This document shows, one piece after another, positions 7,414 to 15,748 of a stretch of 64,000 nucleotides of DNA. The stretch's first letter is position 1, and each line of letters starts with the position of its first letter. The position numbers were made by a program, and so were the translations under genes. Under the pieces are notes generated by a model. The model was not told where the DNA came from. It searched no databases and worked only from the letters and a program-made list of their open reading frames with translations. The DNA comes from Hoeflea_A sp965204935 (lineage in GTDB: Bacteria > Pseudomonadota > Alphaproteobacteria > Rhizobiales > Rhizobiaceae). The DNA is taken from assembly GCF_965204935.1 (NCBI RefSeq), contig NZ_CBDBFO010000002.1; one strand, written 5' to 3'.

Positions 7414-8415
7414 TCAGATGAGCTTGCCCATGGCGACCGCAGTGTCGGACATGCGGTTGGAAAAGCCCCATTCATTGTCATACCAGGTCAGGATGCGCAC
7501 GAACGTGCCGTCCATAACCTTGGTCTGGTCCATGTGGAAGATCGACGAATGCGGATCATGGTTGAAATCCATCGATACCAGCTTCTCGTCCGTGTAGCCC
7601 AAGGTGCCTTTCAATTCACCGTCCGCGGCGGTGCGGATCGCGGCATTGACTTCCTCGACGCTGGTCTCGCGCGCGGCGATGAAGTTGAGATCTACCACGG
7701 AGACGTTCGGCGTCGGCACGCGGATGGCGACACCGTCGAGCTTGCCGTTGAGTTCCGGCAGGACCAGTCCGACGGCCTTGGCCGCTCCCGTCGAAGTCGG
7801 GATCATGGACATCGCCGCGGCACGCGCCCGGTAAAGGTCCTTGTGCATGGTGTCGAGCGTCGGCTGGTCGCCGGTGTAAGAGTGGATCGTCGTCATGAAG
7901 CCCTTCTCGATGCCGATGGCGTTGTTGAGCACATAGGCGACCGGTGCGAGGCAATTGGTGGTGCAGGAGGCATTCGAGACGACGAGGTCCTCGGCCGTCA
8001 GGGCATCGTCGTTGACACCGAAGACGATAGTCTTGTCGGCGCCGGAGGCGGGTGCGGACACCAGAACGCGTTTGGAGCCGTTCTCAAGGTGCATGGCGGC
8101 CTTGTCGCGTGCCGCGAATATTCCGGTGCACTCCAGCGCGACATCGACACCGTCCCACGGCAGTTCCTTCGGATCGCGGATGGCGGTTACCTTGATCGGC
8201 CCGCGGCCGACGTCAATGGTCTCGCCTTCCACCTTGACCGTGCCCGGAAAACGGCCATGCACACTGTCATAGCGGATCAGATGCGCGTTGGTCTCGACCG
8301 GACCCAGATCGTTGATGGCCACAACTTCGATATCATTGCGTCCGGATTCGATGATGGCGCGAAGAACATTGCGGCCGATGCGGCCAAATCCATTGATGGC
8401 GACTTTCACAGTCAT
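7414..8415 (-). CDS. gap: Glyceraldehyde-3-phosphate dehydrogenase, type I
   Basis: 333 residues. It oxidises glyceraldehyde-3-phosphate to 1,3-bisphosphoglycerate with NAD(P)+ and phosphate. The Rossmann motif (VAINGFGRIGR, residues 4-14) and the active-site signature SNASCTTNCLAP with catalytic Cys151 are intact, and the C-terminal region (WYDNEWGFSNRM) is standard. It lies 74 bases downstream of tkt and 16 upstream of the DUF1272 gene in one minus-strand operon that continues to pgk. Confidence 0.96.
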   Translation of the reverse strand: MTVKVAINGFGRIGRNVLRAIIESGRNDIEVVAINDLGPVETNAHLIRYDSVHGRFPGTVKVEGETIDVGRGPIKVTAIRDPKELPWDGVDVALECTGIFAARDKAAMHLENGSKRVLVSAPASGADKTIVFGVNDDALTAEDLVVSNASCTTNCLAPVAYVLNNAIGIEKGFMTTIHSYTGDQPTLDTMHKDLYRARAAAMSMIPTSTGAAKAVGLVLPELNGKLDGVAIRVPTPNVSVVDLNFIAARETSVEEVNAAIRTAADGELKGTLGYTDEKLVSMDFNHDPHSSIFHMDQTKVMDGTFVRILTWYDNEWGFSNRMSDTAVAMGKLI

Positions 8416-8489
8416 GGAAACACTCCCATCTGTTTATGCGTTTGCTGGCGTCAAGAACTGGCGGTTGCCGACAGGTCTGCTCCTCGGAC

Positions 8490-10493
8490 TCAGGCTGCCT
8501 GGCCGGCCAGGATATTCAATTTTGCCTCTACGGCCTCGAATGCCACATCGGCAGTGATGCCGAAATGGCTGTAGAGTTCCTTGTATGGTCCCGAGGCACC
8601 GAAGGTGTTCATGCCGATGAAGATTCCGTCGTTGCCGATAAATCTGTCCCATCCCTGGCGGACGCCAGCTTCGATGGCGATCTTGATCGGGGAATTGCCA
8701 AGGATCGCTTCCTTGTACTCGTCGGGCTGCTCTTCAAAGAGCTCGAAACAGGGAACCGAAACCACGCGGGCCGTGTGTCCGGCTGCCTCGACTTTACGGC
8801 TCGTCTCCAGGGCGATCTCGACTTCCGATCCGGAAGCGAAGATCGTCACATCCGCATCGCTTGCGGGAACAAGATCATAGGCGCCGTAGGCACACATATT
8901 GTCTTCGATATACGACGTGCGTACAGCCGGCAGGTTCTGCCTCGTCAGCGCGATGCCCGATGGACGCGCCTCTGATTCAAGGGCCAGTTGCCAGCACTCG
9001 GCGGTTTCCGTCGCATCGGCGGGGCGGAACATCAAGAGATTGGGCATGGCCCGCAGAGAAGCAAGATGTTCGACCGGCTGGTGGGTCGGGCCGTCCTCTC
9101 CAAGACCGATGGAATCGTGCGTCAGCACGTGGATGACGCGGATACCCATGATGGCCGCGAGCCTGATCGAGGGGCGGCAATAGTCGGAGAATATCAGGAA
9201 GCCGCCGGAATAGGGGATCAATCCGCCATGCAGCGCAATGCCGTTCATGGCAGCCGCCATTCCGTGTTCGCGGATGCCGTAGTGAATATACCGGCCGGAG
9301 AAATCATCCGGCGTTATCGCATCCATATGCTCGGTCTTGGTATTGTTGGAGCCGGTCAGGTCGGCGGAGCCACCGAGTGTCTCCGGAATGATCCCGTTGA
9401 TCACGTGCAATGCCGCCTCGGATGCCTTGCGTGTGGCAAGCGTCGGCTTTTCACTCGCCAACTTCTTTTTGTAATCGTCGATCGCGGTGTCGAACCCGCC
9501 CGGCAATTCGCCCGCCATGCGGCGAATGAAAGCGGCACGACGCCCGGCATCGGTGGATTCGACGCGTTCTTCCCATGCCTTGCGATCCTTGGTCGAGCGC
9601 AGGCCCGCCAGCCGCCAGCAATCGAGGACGTCGGACGGAATTTCGAAGGGTTCGTGCGGCCAATCGAGTGCCTCGCGGACGCCGGAAATCTCCTCTGCGC
9701 CCAGCGGCGAGCCGTGTGCCTTTGCCGTTCCAGCCTTGTTGGGCGCGCCATAGCCGATGGTCGTCTCGCTGGCGATCATCGTCGGTCGGTCCGAGGCCTT
9801 TGCGGCGACGATTGCATCGGCGATGGCATCGGGATCGTGCCCGTCAATCTCGATCGTGTTCCATCCGCTTGCCTGGAAGCGTGCGACCTGATCGGTCGAA
9901 TCGGAAAGCGCGATAGACCCGTCGATGGAAATTCCGTTGTTGTCCCAAAAGACGATAAGCTTGTTGAGCTTGAGGTGTCCGGCAAGGGCGATCGCTTCCT
10001 GGCTGATGCCTTCCATCAGGCAGCCGTCGCCGGCCAGAACATAGGTATGATGATCAATCAGTTCGCTGCCGAATTCCTCGGCAAGCTTGCGCTCGGCAAT
10101 GGCCATGCCGACGGCATTGGCGAGGCCCTGTCCGAGCGGACCGGTGGTGGTTTCGATACCGGCGGCGTGACCATATTCGGGATGGCCGGCGGTCTTGTAG
10201 CCCAGTTGGCGGAAGTTCTTGATTTCGTCGAGGGTGATGTCCTCGTACCCAAGAAGATAAAGCAGGGAATAGACCAGCATGGAGCCATGACCGGCGGACA
10301 GCACGAAACGGTCGCGGTTCGGCCATTCCGGGCTCTTCGGATCGAAGTTCATGAACTTCGTGAACAGGACGGTGGCAATGTCTGCCGCACCCATCGGCAG
10401 GCCCGGATGGCCGGACTTGGCCTGTTCGACGGCGTCCATGGAGAGCACGCGGATCGCATTTGCCATCCGTTCATGTTTTTCGCGTGGGATCAT
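8490..10493 (-). CDS. tkt: Transketolase
   Basis: 667 residues, the full family length. It is a thiamine-diphosphate enzyme moving two-carbon ketol units in the pentose phosphate pathway. Visible motifs are the substrate-binding SGHPGLPMG (residues 27-35), the ThDP motif starting GDGCLMEG (155-162), and the pyrimidine-domain segment with EHGMAAAMNGIALHGG. It heads the minus-strand operon tkt-gap-DUF1272-pgk and is divergent from the DUF4164-zapA unit. Confidence 0.95.
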   Translation of the reverse strand: MIPREKHERMANAIRVLSMDAVEQAKSGHPGLPMGAADIATVLFTKFMNFDPKSPEWPNRDRFVLSAGHGSMLVYSLLYLLGYEDITLDEIKNFRQLGYKTAGHPEYGHAAGIETTTGPLGQGLANAVGMAIAERKLAEEFGSELIDHHTYVLAGDGCLMEGISQEAIALAGHLKLNKLIVFWDNNGISIDGSIALSDSTDQVARFQASGWNTIEIDGHDPDAIADAIVAAKASDRPTMIASETTIGYGAPNKAGTAKAHGSPLGAEEISGVREALDWPHEPFEIPSDVLDCWRLAGLRSTKDRKAWEERVESTDAGRRAAFIRRMAGELPGGFDTAIDDYKKKLASEKPTLATRKASEAALHVINGIIPETLGGSADLTGSNNTKTEHMDAITPDDFSGRYIHYGIREHGMAAAMNGIALHGGLIPYSGGFLIFSDYCRPSIRLAAIMGIRVIHVLTHDSIGLGEDGPTHQPVEHLASLRAMPNLLMFRPADATETAECWQLALESEARPSGIALTRQNLPAVRTSYIEDNMCAYGAYDLVPASDADVTIFASGSEVEIALETSRKVEAAGHTARVVSVPCFELFEEQPDEYKEAILGNSPIKIAIEAGVRQGWDRFIGNDGIFIGMNTFGASGPYKELYSHFGITADVAFEAVEAKLNILAGQAA

Positions 10494-10740
10494 GACGTTT
10501 TCAGCTTATTCAAGGTATCTGGAGGCGGTAGCGCGCGACCGCCGTTGAAAGCAGGTGACACATAGCAGGTGCCGGCGCGGAGTCAACAAATCTGGGCCGC
10601 GGATTGAGTCGGCCGCCAATATTTGCGGACTCGCGCCCGCCGGACCCGGACGGTTCGAACGGCGCCAGCCCCAATTCACGTCCGATTACGGAATGTAACG
10701 GGTTATCCCCAAACGAATTGCGTCATATTGACGACATAAA

Positions 10741-10770
10741 TTGACGCCCGGTTTTCGCAACGCATAATCT
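10741..10770 (+). promoter_or_regulatory. Sigma-70-type promoter for the DUF4164-zapA unit
   Basis: A -35 hexamer TTGACG (10741-10746) and a -10 ATAATC (10764-10769) are separated by 17 bases and lie 34 bases before the DUF4164 start. Just upstream is a perfect 5-bp inverted repeat CGTCA-TAT-TGACG (10721-10733), a possible operator. The rest of the 310-base tkt/DUF4164 spacer shows nothing else recognisable. Confidence 0.5.
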
Positions 10771-10803
10771 TCGAACTGTAAGTGCCCGAGAATCAAAAGA
10801 TTT

Positions 10804-11103
10804 GTGAACTCGAAGGCAAGTGATACGGCAATGTCAGGTGACAAGACAGCAAAAACAGCGCTAGAGAGTCTCAACAAGGTGCTCTCAAGACTCGAAAATG
10901 CGGTGGATGGGCGCGTCGAGAAAGAACGCGACTTTTCCGAAGCGGAAGAGGAGGTCCAGCGCCTCAACTCCGATCGGTCCCGGCTGGCGCAGGAACTCGA
11001 TCAGTCGGAAGATCGTGCCGCCAAGCTGGAAGAGGCCAATCGCGAGGTCTCCCGCAGGCTGGTGACGGCAATGGAGACGATCCGCGCGGTGCTGGATCGG
11101 TAG
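10804..11103 (+). CDS. DUF4164 coiled-coil protein
   Basis: 99 residues from a GTG start, or 90 from the ATG at 10831; neither has a strong ribosome site. Most of the protein is Glu/Leu/Arg-rich heptad sequence (about residues 15-90), typical of a short coiled coil. It matches DUF4164, a rhizobial family found upstream of zapA. It ends three bases before zapA, so the two are almost certainly co-translated. A role with the division machinery is inferred only from this pairing. Confidence 0.8.
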   Translation: MNSKASDTAMSGDKTAKTALESLNKVLSRLENAVDGRVEKERDFSEAEEEVQRLNSDRSRLAQELDQSEDRAAKLEEANREVSRRLVTAMETIRAVLDR

Positions 11104-11106
11104 GCA

Positions 11107-11466
11107 ATGGCCCAGGTGACTGTGAACATCGATGGTAAAGCGTACAGAATGGCTTGCGAGGAAGGACAGGAGGCTCATCTCACCGAGCTCGCGGGCAAAT
11201 TCGATCGCTATGTCGGGCACCTGAAGGGCGAGTTCGGAGAAATCGGTGACCTGCGTCTCACGGTCATGGCCGGAATCCTTGTCATGGACGAGTTGAGTGA
11301 GGCGCAACGGAAGCTCAACGGCCTCGAAAGCGAGGTCGGCAGCCTGAAGAAGACGCGCGACACGGCACTGGCACGCGTTGACGATGCCGATGCGACACTG
11401 GCCGATACGATTTCGAAAATTGCCGACAAGGTCGAGCAAATTGCAGAGAAGCTCGAGAAAGCCTGA
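11107..11466 (+). CDS. zapA: Cell division protein ZapA
   Basis: 119 residues. ZapA binds FtsZ and bundles its filaments at the division ring. The N-terminal globular part begins AQVTVNIDGKAYRMAC and contains LTELAGKFD; the C-terminal part (about 60-119) is a long coiled coil for dimerisation. It lies immediately upstream of the 6S RNA and the 5-formyl-THF cyclo-ligase gene, the zapA-ssrS-ygfA order conserved across proteobacteria, which supports the call. Confidence 0.92.
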   Translation: MAQVTVNIDGKAYRMACEEGQEAHLTELAGKFDRYVGHLKGEFGEIGDLRLTVMAGILVMDELSEAQRKLNGLESEVGSLKKTRDTALARVDDADATLADTISKIADKVEQIAEKLEKA

Positions 11467-11504
11467 AATTTTCACCGGGCAATTGCTGTGGCGGAGCGAT
11501 TTGG

Positions 11505-11668
11505 GGCTGGCACTTTGGCCGGTGCGCCACTATATTCCCGCGGCGGTCTGCGCCTCTCGGCAGGAAACTCAATCCCCGGGGCCTTAATCGATCCAAAGGG
11601 AGCTGTCCCTGTTTAGACCCGTGGGTTTTTACACACGGCGCCCACCTACTTTGTAGGTTCCCGGGATC
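11505..11668 (+). ncRNA. ssrS: 6S RNA
   Basis: The 250-base gap between zapA and the 5-formyl-THF cyclo-ligase gene is the classic position of 6S RNA, the transcript that mimics an open promoter and sequesters the sigma-70 holoenzyme. The sequence has GC-rich ends able to pair (GGTGCGCC near 11521 with GGCGCCCACC near 11638) around a less-paired centre, and a 3' hairpin (ACCTAC-TTT-GTAGGT, 11644-11658). Ends are approximate. The call rests on synteny and general shape, not on a covariance-model search. Confidence 0.68.
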
Positions 11669-11716
11669 GAAAAACTTCCGCCGGTTGCCGCGGATCGCTC
11701 CATTAACCGGTTGCCC

Positions 11717-12307
11717 ATGTCCCGAAAACACCTCAAATCAGAACTCCGGCGGCAGGCGCTTGCGGCCCGCGATGCGATCGGAGCAGAAGCACGGATCGAG
11801 GCCAGCCTTGAGATCGACCGGATCGGCGCACGCGAAATCGCATTGCAGCCGGGCGTGGTCGTTTCCGGCTTCTGGCCGATCCGAACCGAGGTGGACGTCC
11901 GGCCGCTCATGTACTCGCTGCGAGAAAGGGGCGCACGCCTTTGCCTGCCGGTAGTCGCGGACAAGACGACAATCATCTTTCGAGAGCTGGTTCGCGGCGC
12001 GCCCATGGTCGAGACCGGGTTCGGGACCGCAGGGCCGGGGCCGGAGGCGCAGGTCCTCGATCCGGAACTCATGCTCGTGCCGCTCGCGGCGTTCGACACC
12101 ACCGGCCACCGGATCGGTTACGGTGCGGGACATTACGACCGGGCGATTGCAAACCTGCACGAAAAAGGAATAGAACCGCGGCTTGTCGGTGTCGCGTTCG
12201 CTGCCCAGGAGGTGGAGAGCGTTCCGAGCGAGAGCCATGACATCGCCTTGTCTGCGATCCTGACGGAAAGGGGGCTGCGTCCCATGCCCGAAACGAAAAC
12301 CCGATGA
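11717..12307 (+). CDS. 5-formyltetrahydrofolate cyclo-ligase
   Basis: 196 residues. It converts 5-formyl-THF to 5,10-methenyl-THF with ATP, returning the folate store to the one-carbon pool. The family hallmark RIGYGAGHYDRAI (around residues 133-145), which binds ATP and the substrate phosphate, is present, as is the earlier SGFWPIRTEVDVRP region. The ATG at 11717 is preferred over a TTG six bases earlier. It follows the 6S RNA gene and overlaps the next gene by four bases (ATGA). Confidence 0.92.
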   Translation: MSRKHLKSELRRQALAARDAIGAEARIEASLEIDRIGAREIALQPGVVVSGFWPIRTEVDVRPLMYSLRERGARLCLPVVADKTTIIFRELVRGAPMVETGFGTAGPGPEAQVLDPELMLVPLAAFDTTGHRIGYGAGHYDRAIANLHEKGIEPRLVGVAFAAQEVESVPSESHDIALSAILTERGLRPMPETKTR

Positions 12308-13122
12308 GACTGTTATTTCTCGGAGACATGGTCGGTCGCTGCGGCCGGACGGTCGTTTGGGACAAGCTGCCGGGGCTCATCGAGGAGTTCGGTTTCGACT
12401 TTGTCGCGGTGAACGGAGAAAATGCAGCCGGCGGCTTCGGAATAACGGAAGAGATCTTTCTGAAAACGATCGATGCGGGCGCCGATGTTGTCACCACGGG
12501 AAACCATGTCTGGGACCAACGCGAAGCGCTCAGTTTCTGCGAACGCCAAGACCGGTTTATCAGACCAGCGAACTTTCCGGATGGAACGCCGGGACGCGGC
12601 TCGGGGGTCTATGTCGCGCGCAACGGCGCACGCGTGCTCGTTACAAACATCATGGGCCGCATCTTCATGAACCCGGATCTGGATGATCCCTTCATGACCG
12701 CCGAACGCGAGCTTGCAGCCTGTCCGCTGGGTGAGCAGGCGGACGTGGTCGTGGTGGATTTTCATGCCGAAGCGACCAGCGAAAAACAGTGCTTCGGGCA
12801 TTTCGTCGATGGGCGCGTCAGCCTCGTCGTCGGGACGCACACGCATATTCCGACCGCCGACCATCAGATCCTCAATGGCGGCACGGCCTATATCTCCGAT
12901 GCCGGCATGTGTGGCGATTACGATTCGTCTCTCGGCATGGACAAGGAAGAGCCGATCAACCGGTTCGTCACCAAGATACCCAAGGGCCGCTTTGAAGCGG
13001 CAGCAGGCCCGGCGACACTGTGCGGGGTCGCGGTGCAGATTTCAGACCGCACCGGACTTGCCGAATCCATTCAGCCGCTGCGCATGGGACCGCGGCTTGA
13101 GGAGGCATTTCCGGTTTATTGA
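12304..13122 (+). CDS. YmdB-type metallophosphoesterase (TIGR00282)
   Basis: 272 residues with all metal-ligand motifs of the dinuclear phosphodiesterase fold: LGDMVG (N-terminus), NGENAAGG, TTGNHVWD, DFHAEATSEK and GTHTHIPTAD. In Bacillus, YmdB hydrolyses 2',3'-cyclic nucleotides and affects biofilm and sporulation choices; the alphaproteobacterial role is not established. It is translationally coupled to the upstream cyclo-ligase gene by an ATGA overlap. Confidence 0.9.
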   Translation: MRLLFLGDMVGRCGRTVVWDKLPGLIEEFGFDFVAVNGENAAGGFGITEEIFLKTIDAGADVVTTGNHVWDQREALSFCERQDRFIRPANFPDGTPGRGSGVYVARNGARVLVTNIMGRIFMNPDLDDPFMTAERELAACPLGEQADVVVVDFHAEATSEKQCFGHFVDGRVSLVVGTHTHIPTADHQILNGGTAYISDAGMCGDYDSSLGMDKEEPINRFVTKIPKGRFEAAAGPATLCGVAVQISDRTGLAESIQPLRMGPRLEEAFPVY

Positions 13123-13133
13123 CCGGATCGGTG

Positions 13134-13988
13134 CTAGACGCCGCTCAAAATGATGATGGTCGGTTGTTTCGGCAGATCTCTGAGCGTTACGGTCAGATTG
13201 TCCTGCGAGCGGAACTCGTGGGCGAAATCATTCCCGAAGAGATCGAGGAATGAGTTAATCGACATGCCGCGGCGATGCATCGGAAGAACAACCGACGCCC
13301 GCAACCGCTTGACGATCTCGCTCATCTTATCATGGCCGACCGTCAAGCCACCGTCGATCGGAACCATCACCACGTCCAGCCTGCCGATCTCCGCTATGTG
13401 ACGATCTTCGAGTTCGTGGTGGAGATGCCCGAGATGCCCGATGCAAAGTCCGGCGACTTCAAAGATAAATATCGAATTGGCATCCGGCTCCCGGCCTCCG
13501 AAGCCGGACCGGATATCGGTCGTGACATTGCGGATATAGGTGTCGCCGACCACCAGATCGTGGTCGATGGGGCCACCATTCGGGTTCCAGCCCGGAAGAA
13601 CATTCTCGATCGCCGGGTCCGGTTGCAGGGTGAAGTGGCTGGAGTGCGCCTTGTTCATCGTGGCCACGGTCGGTGCGTTGTTGGCGCCGACATATCCGTT
13701 GTAATCCGTTGCTATGGTCACGCCTTCCGGCGTCTCGATCATATAGGTAGAATGGCCGATGAATGTTATGCGCACCTGTTCGCGTGTCAGCGGTTCGCCG
13801 GCCGCAAGCATGACAGTTCCCCGGTCGGGGGCCGATGCAACGGCCTGGCACTGCGAAACCGGCCGTACCTGTGCCTCGTCATTGACCTGTCTGACGTTTT
13901 CCCCGTCTCCAACGCTGAATCCGCCGGCGATGCCGACCATCGCCGGCAACGCGCAAATCAAAGTAATAAACCCCCAATGGATCCTCAT
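13134..13988 (-). CDS. Exported MBL-fold metallo-hydrolase
   Basis: 284 residues. An N-terminal signal peptide (IHWGFITLICALPAMVGIAG) is followed by a metallo-beta-lactamase-like domain from about residue 70 (ITFIGHSTYMIETPEGVTIATDYNGYVG). The first metal motif, normally HxHxDH, reads AHSSHFT. Later histidines (GHLGHLHHE, VDGGLTVGHD, LPMHRRG) are in family positions. I recall this HLGHLHHE/VDGGLT subgroup in alphaproteobacteria; its substrate is unknown. The second ATG (13988) is preferred because GGGA lies eight bases upstream and it starts directly with the signal peptide. It converges on the YmdB-type gene with 11 bases between. Confidence 0.8.
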   Translation of the reverse strand: MRIHWGFITLICALPAMVGIAGGFSVGDGENVRQVNDEAQVRPVSQCQAVASAPDRGTVMLAAGEPLTREQVRITFIGHSTYMIETPEGVTIATDYNGYVGANNAPTVATMNKAHSSHFTLQPDPAIENVLPGWNPNGGPIDHDLVVGDTYIRNVTTDIRSGFGGREPDANSIFIFEVAGLCIGHLGHLHHELEDRHIAEIGRLDVVMVPIDGGLTVGHDKMSEIVKRLRASVVLPMHRRGMSINSFLDLFGNDFAHEFRSQDNLTVTLRDLPKQPTIIILSGV

Positions 13989-14311
13989 ATCGTCCATCCC
14001 GTCCCGTATTCCGTTAATACATAAGCGACAGCGCCTGCCGGTTCTGAAAATTCGATACGCGGTACTGGTACCTACTAACTGTGGCTCATTTTAGCGAAAT
14101 ACCTGCTGCAGCCACGTGCAATATGTCTGCCGGACGAATGCCAGCATTCATTTACATGTAGTCATATATTTCCATGCCACAATATGCGGCCGCCGGCAAA
14201 GCGATCTCCGGTTGAACTTGCCGTTCATCGGCAGATGTCGCTGGACGACCTGCGCCGACTTTCCTATAAGGCGGCGCATTCAGGAAATCGAGTAAGACGT
14301 GGGCGAGCGCC
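13989..14311. other. Intergenic region upstream of yebC
   Basis: About 320 bases between the divergent MBL-fold gene and yebC. It contains an AT-rich core (14040-14180) suitable for promoters and no open frame with coding character. I see no RNA gene, CtrA box or repeat of note. Confidence 0.4.
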
Positions 14312-15061
14312 ATGGCAGGCCATTCAAAATTCAAGAACATCATGCACCGCAAGGGACGCCAGGACGCGGTGCGTTCGAAGCTGTTTTCCAAACTGTCCAA
14401 GGAAATCACCGTTGCCGCCAAGATGGGCGGGGCCGACATCGAAGGAAATCCAAGATTGCGGCTTGCGGTCCAGAATGCCAAGGGCCAGTCCATGCCGAAG
14501 GACAATATCCAGCGCGCCATCAACAAGGGTGCGGGCGGCGACAGCGAAGATTACGAGGAAATCCGCTACGAGGGCTACGGTCCCGCCGGCGTCGCCGTCA
14601 TTGTCGAGGTGCTGACCGACAACCGCAACCGGTCGGCGTCAAATGTGCGGGCGTGTTTTACAAAGAACGGCGGCACGCTTGGGGAGACCGGGTCGGTCGG
14701 CTTCATGTTCGATCGGGTGGGAGAGATCGTCTACGCGGCCGAGGCCGGCGACGAGGACACGGTGATGGAAGCGGCCATCGAGGCGGGAGCCGACGATGTG
14801 CAGTCCGGCGAAGAGGGCCACACAATCACCTGCGCCTTCGAGTCCATCGGTGAAGTCTCGTCAACGCTGGAAACCAGTCTCGGTGAGGCCGAATCGGTCA
14901 AGCCGGTATGGAAGCCGCAGACCAGCACCGATGTCGACGAGGAGAAGGCCGGCACAGTGATGAAACTGATCGAAGCGCTGGAAGACGATGACGACGTGCA
15001 GAACGTCTATGCCAATTTCGAGATATCCGACGAGGTCATGGCCAAGCTCGCGGAGGCATGA
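14312..15061 (+). CDS. yebC: YebC/PmpR/TACO1 family protein
   Basis: 249 residues, the standard size. The N-terminus AGHSKFKNIMHRKGRQD and the LRLAVQNAKGQSMPKDNIQRAI segment are diagnostic. The family was long called a DNA-binding regulator. Recent work ties YebC and TACO1 to translation of proline-rich stretches on the ribosome; which applies here is open. As in many proteobacteria it directly precedes ruvC, but a terminator (15116-15141) separates them, so ruvCAB probably has its own promoter. Confidence 0.94.
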   Translation: MAGHSKFKNIMHRKGRQDAVRSKLFSKLSKEITVAAKMGGADIEGNPRLRLAVQNAKGQSMPKDNIQRAINKGAGGDSEDYEEIRYEGYGPAGVAVIVEVLTDNRNRSASNVRACFTKNGGTLGETGSVGFMFDRVGEIVYAAEAGDEDTVMEAAIEAGADDVQSGEEGHTITCAFESIGEVSSTLETSLGEAESVKPVWKPQTSTDVDEEKAGTVMKLIEALEDDDDVQNVYANFEISDEVMAKLAEA

Positions 15062-15115
15062 ATTGCCGTCAGCTGGATGTCAGCGGGATTGTCTTCTTGT
15101 TCTCCGATTAAAAAT

Positions 15116-15141
15116 ACCCGGGTCAGCGATCCGGGTTTTTT
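15116..15141 (+). terminator. Intrinsic terminator after yebC
   Basis: Stem ACCCGG (15116-15121) and CCGGGT (15131-15136) with a 9-base loop, followed by a run of T (15136-15141). It separates yebC from ruvCAB. Confidence 0.8.
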
Positions 15142-15217
15142 GTTGGAATTAGTGAAATGTTTTTGTTTTGTTCGCATATCTGTGGCATAGACCAATTGCG
15201 GCAAGACGGACGGGGAC

Positions 15218-15748
15218 ATGAACCAGCGAGATGTGACGCGCATTATCGGCATCGATCCGGGCCTTCGCAGGACCGGCTGGGGAATGGTTGAAAGCCTTGG
15301 CAACACCTTGCGTTTTGTTGGCTCCGGTACTGTCCGGTCGGACGGCAAATGTGATCTGGCAACACGCCTGTGCCAGCTGCATGACGGACTTTCGGAAATC
15401 CTGCACGAGCACAAACCGCACGAGGCGGCGGTGGAGGCGACCTTCGTCAACAAGGATGCGACCGCCACGCTGAAGCTCGGTCAGGCGCGCGGCATTGCCA
15501 TGCTGGTACCGGCTCTGGCCGGATTGCCGGTTTCGGAATACGCACCCAATGCGGTGAAGAAATCGGTGATCGGCGTCGGGCATGGCGACAAGAAACAGAT
15601 CCACATGATGGTCAACGTGCTTTTGCCGAAGGCCCGTTTCGATGCGGACGATGCAGCCGATGCGCTGGCGATCGCCATTTGCCATGCGCATCACCGGCAG
15701 AGTCTCGCCGGACGCATGCGGCTGGCGGAAAGGGCGCCATCCGCATGA
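15218..15748 (+). CDS. ruvC: Holliday junction endonuclease RuvC
   Basis: 176 residues. It cuts four-way DNA junctions symmetrically after RuvAB branch migration. The acidic catalytic residues are visible: Asp in GIDPGLRRTGWG, Glu in VEATFVNKDA, and the Asp pair in DADDAADALAIAICH. It overlaps ruvA by four bases (ATGA at 15745), the first step of the coupled ruvCAB operon. Confidence 0.95.
   Translation: MNQRDVTRIIGIDPGLRRTGWGMVESLGNTLRFVGSGTVRSDGKCDLATRLCQLHDGLSEILHEHKPHEAAVEATFVNKDATATLKLGQARGIAMLVPALAGLPVSEYAPNAVKKSVIGVGHGDKKQIHMMVNVLLPKARFDADDAADALAIAICHAHHRQSLAGRMRLAERAPSA

Noticed and set aside
8988..10565. 525-codon open frame antisense to transketolase
   Set aside because: It mirrors tkt codon structure and has no family motifs; GC-rich genes of this kind open long antisense frames. 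The same applies to long frames opposite pgk (5995-7164), gap (7321-8574), sqdB (19129-20529), ftsH (28208-29635), the DegT gene (56185-57393) and glmM.
14184..14615. 143-codon frame spanning the start of yebC
   Set aside because: It overlaps yebC in another frame, has arginine/serine-rich shadow composition, and yebC is unmistakable.
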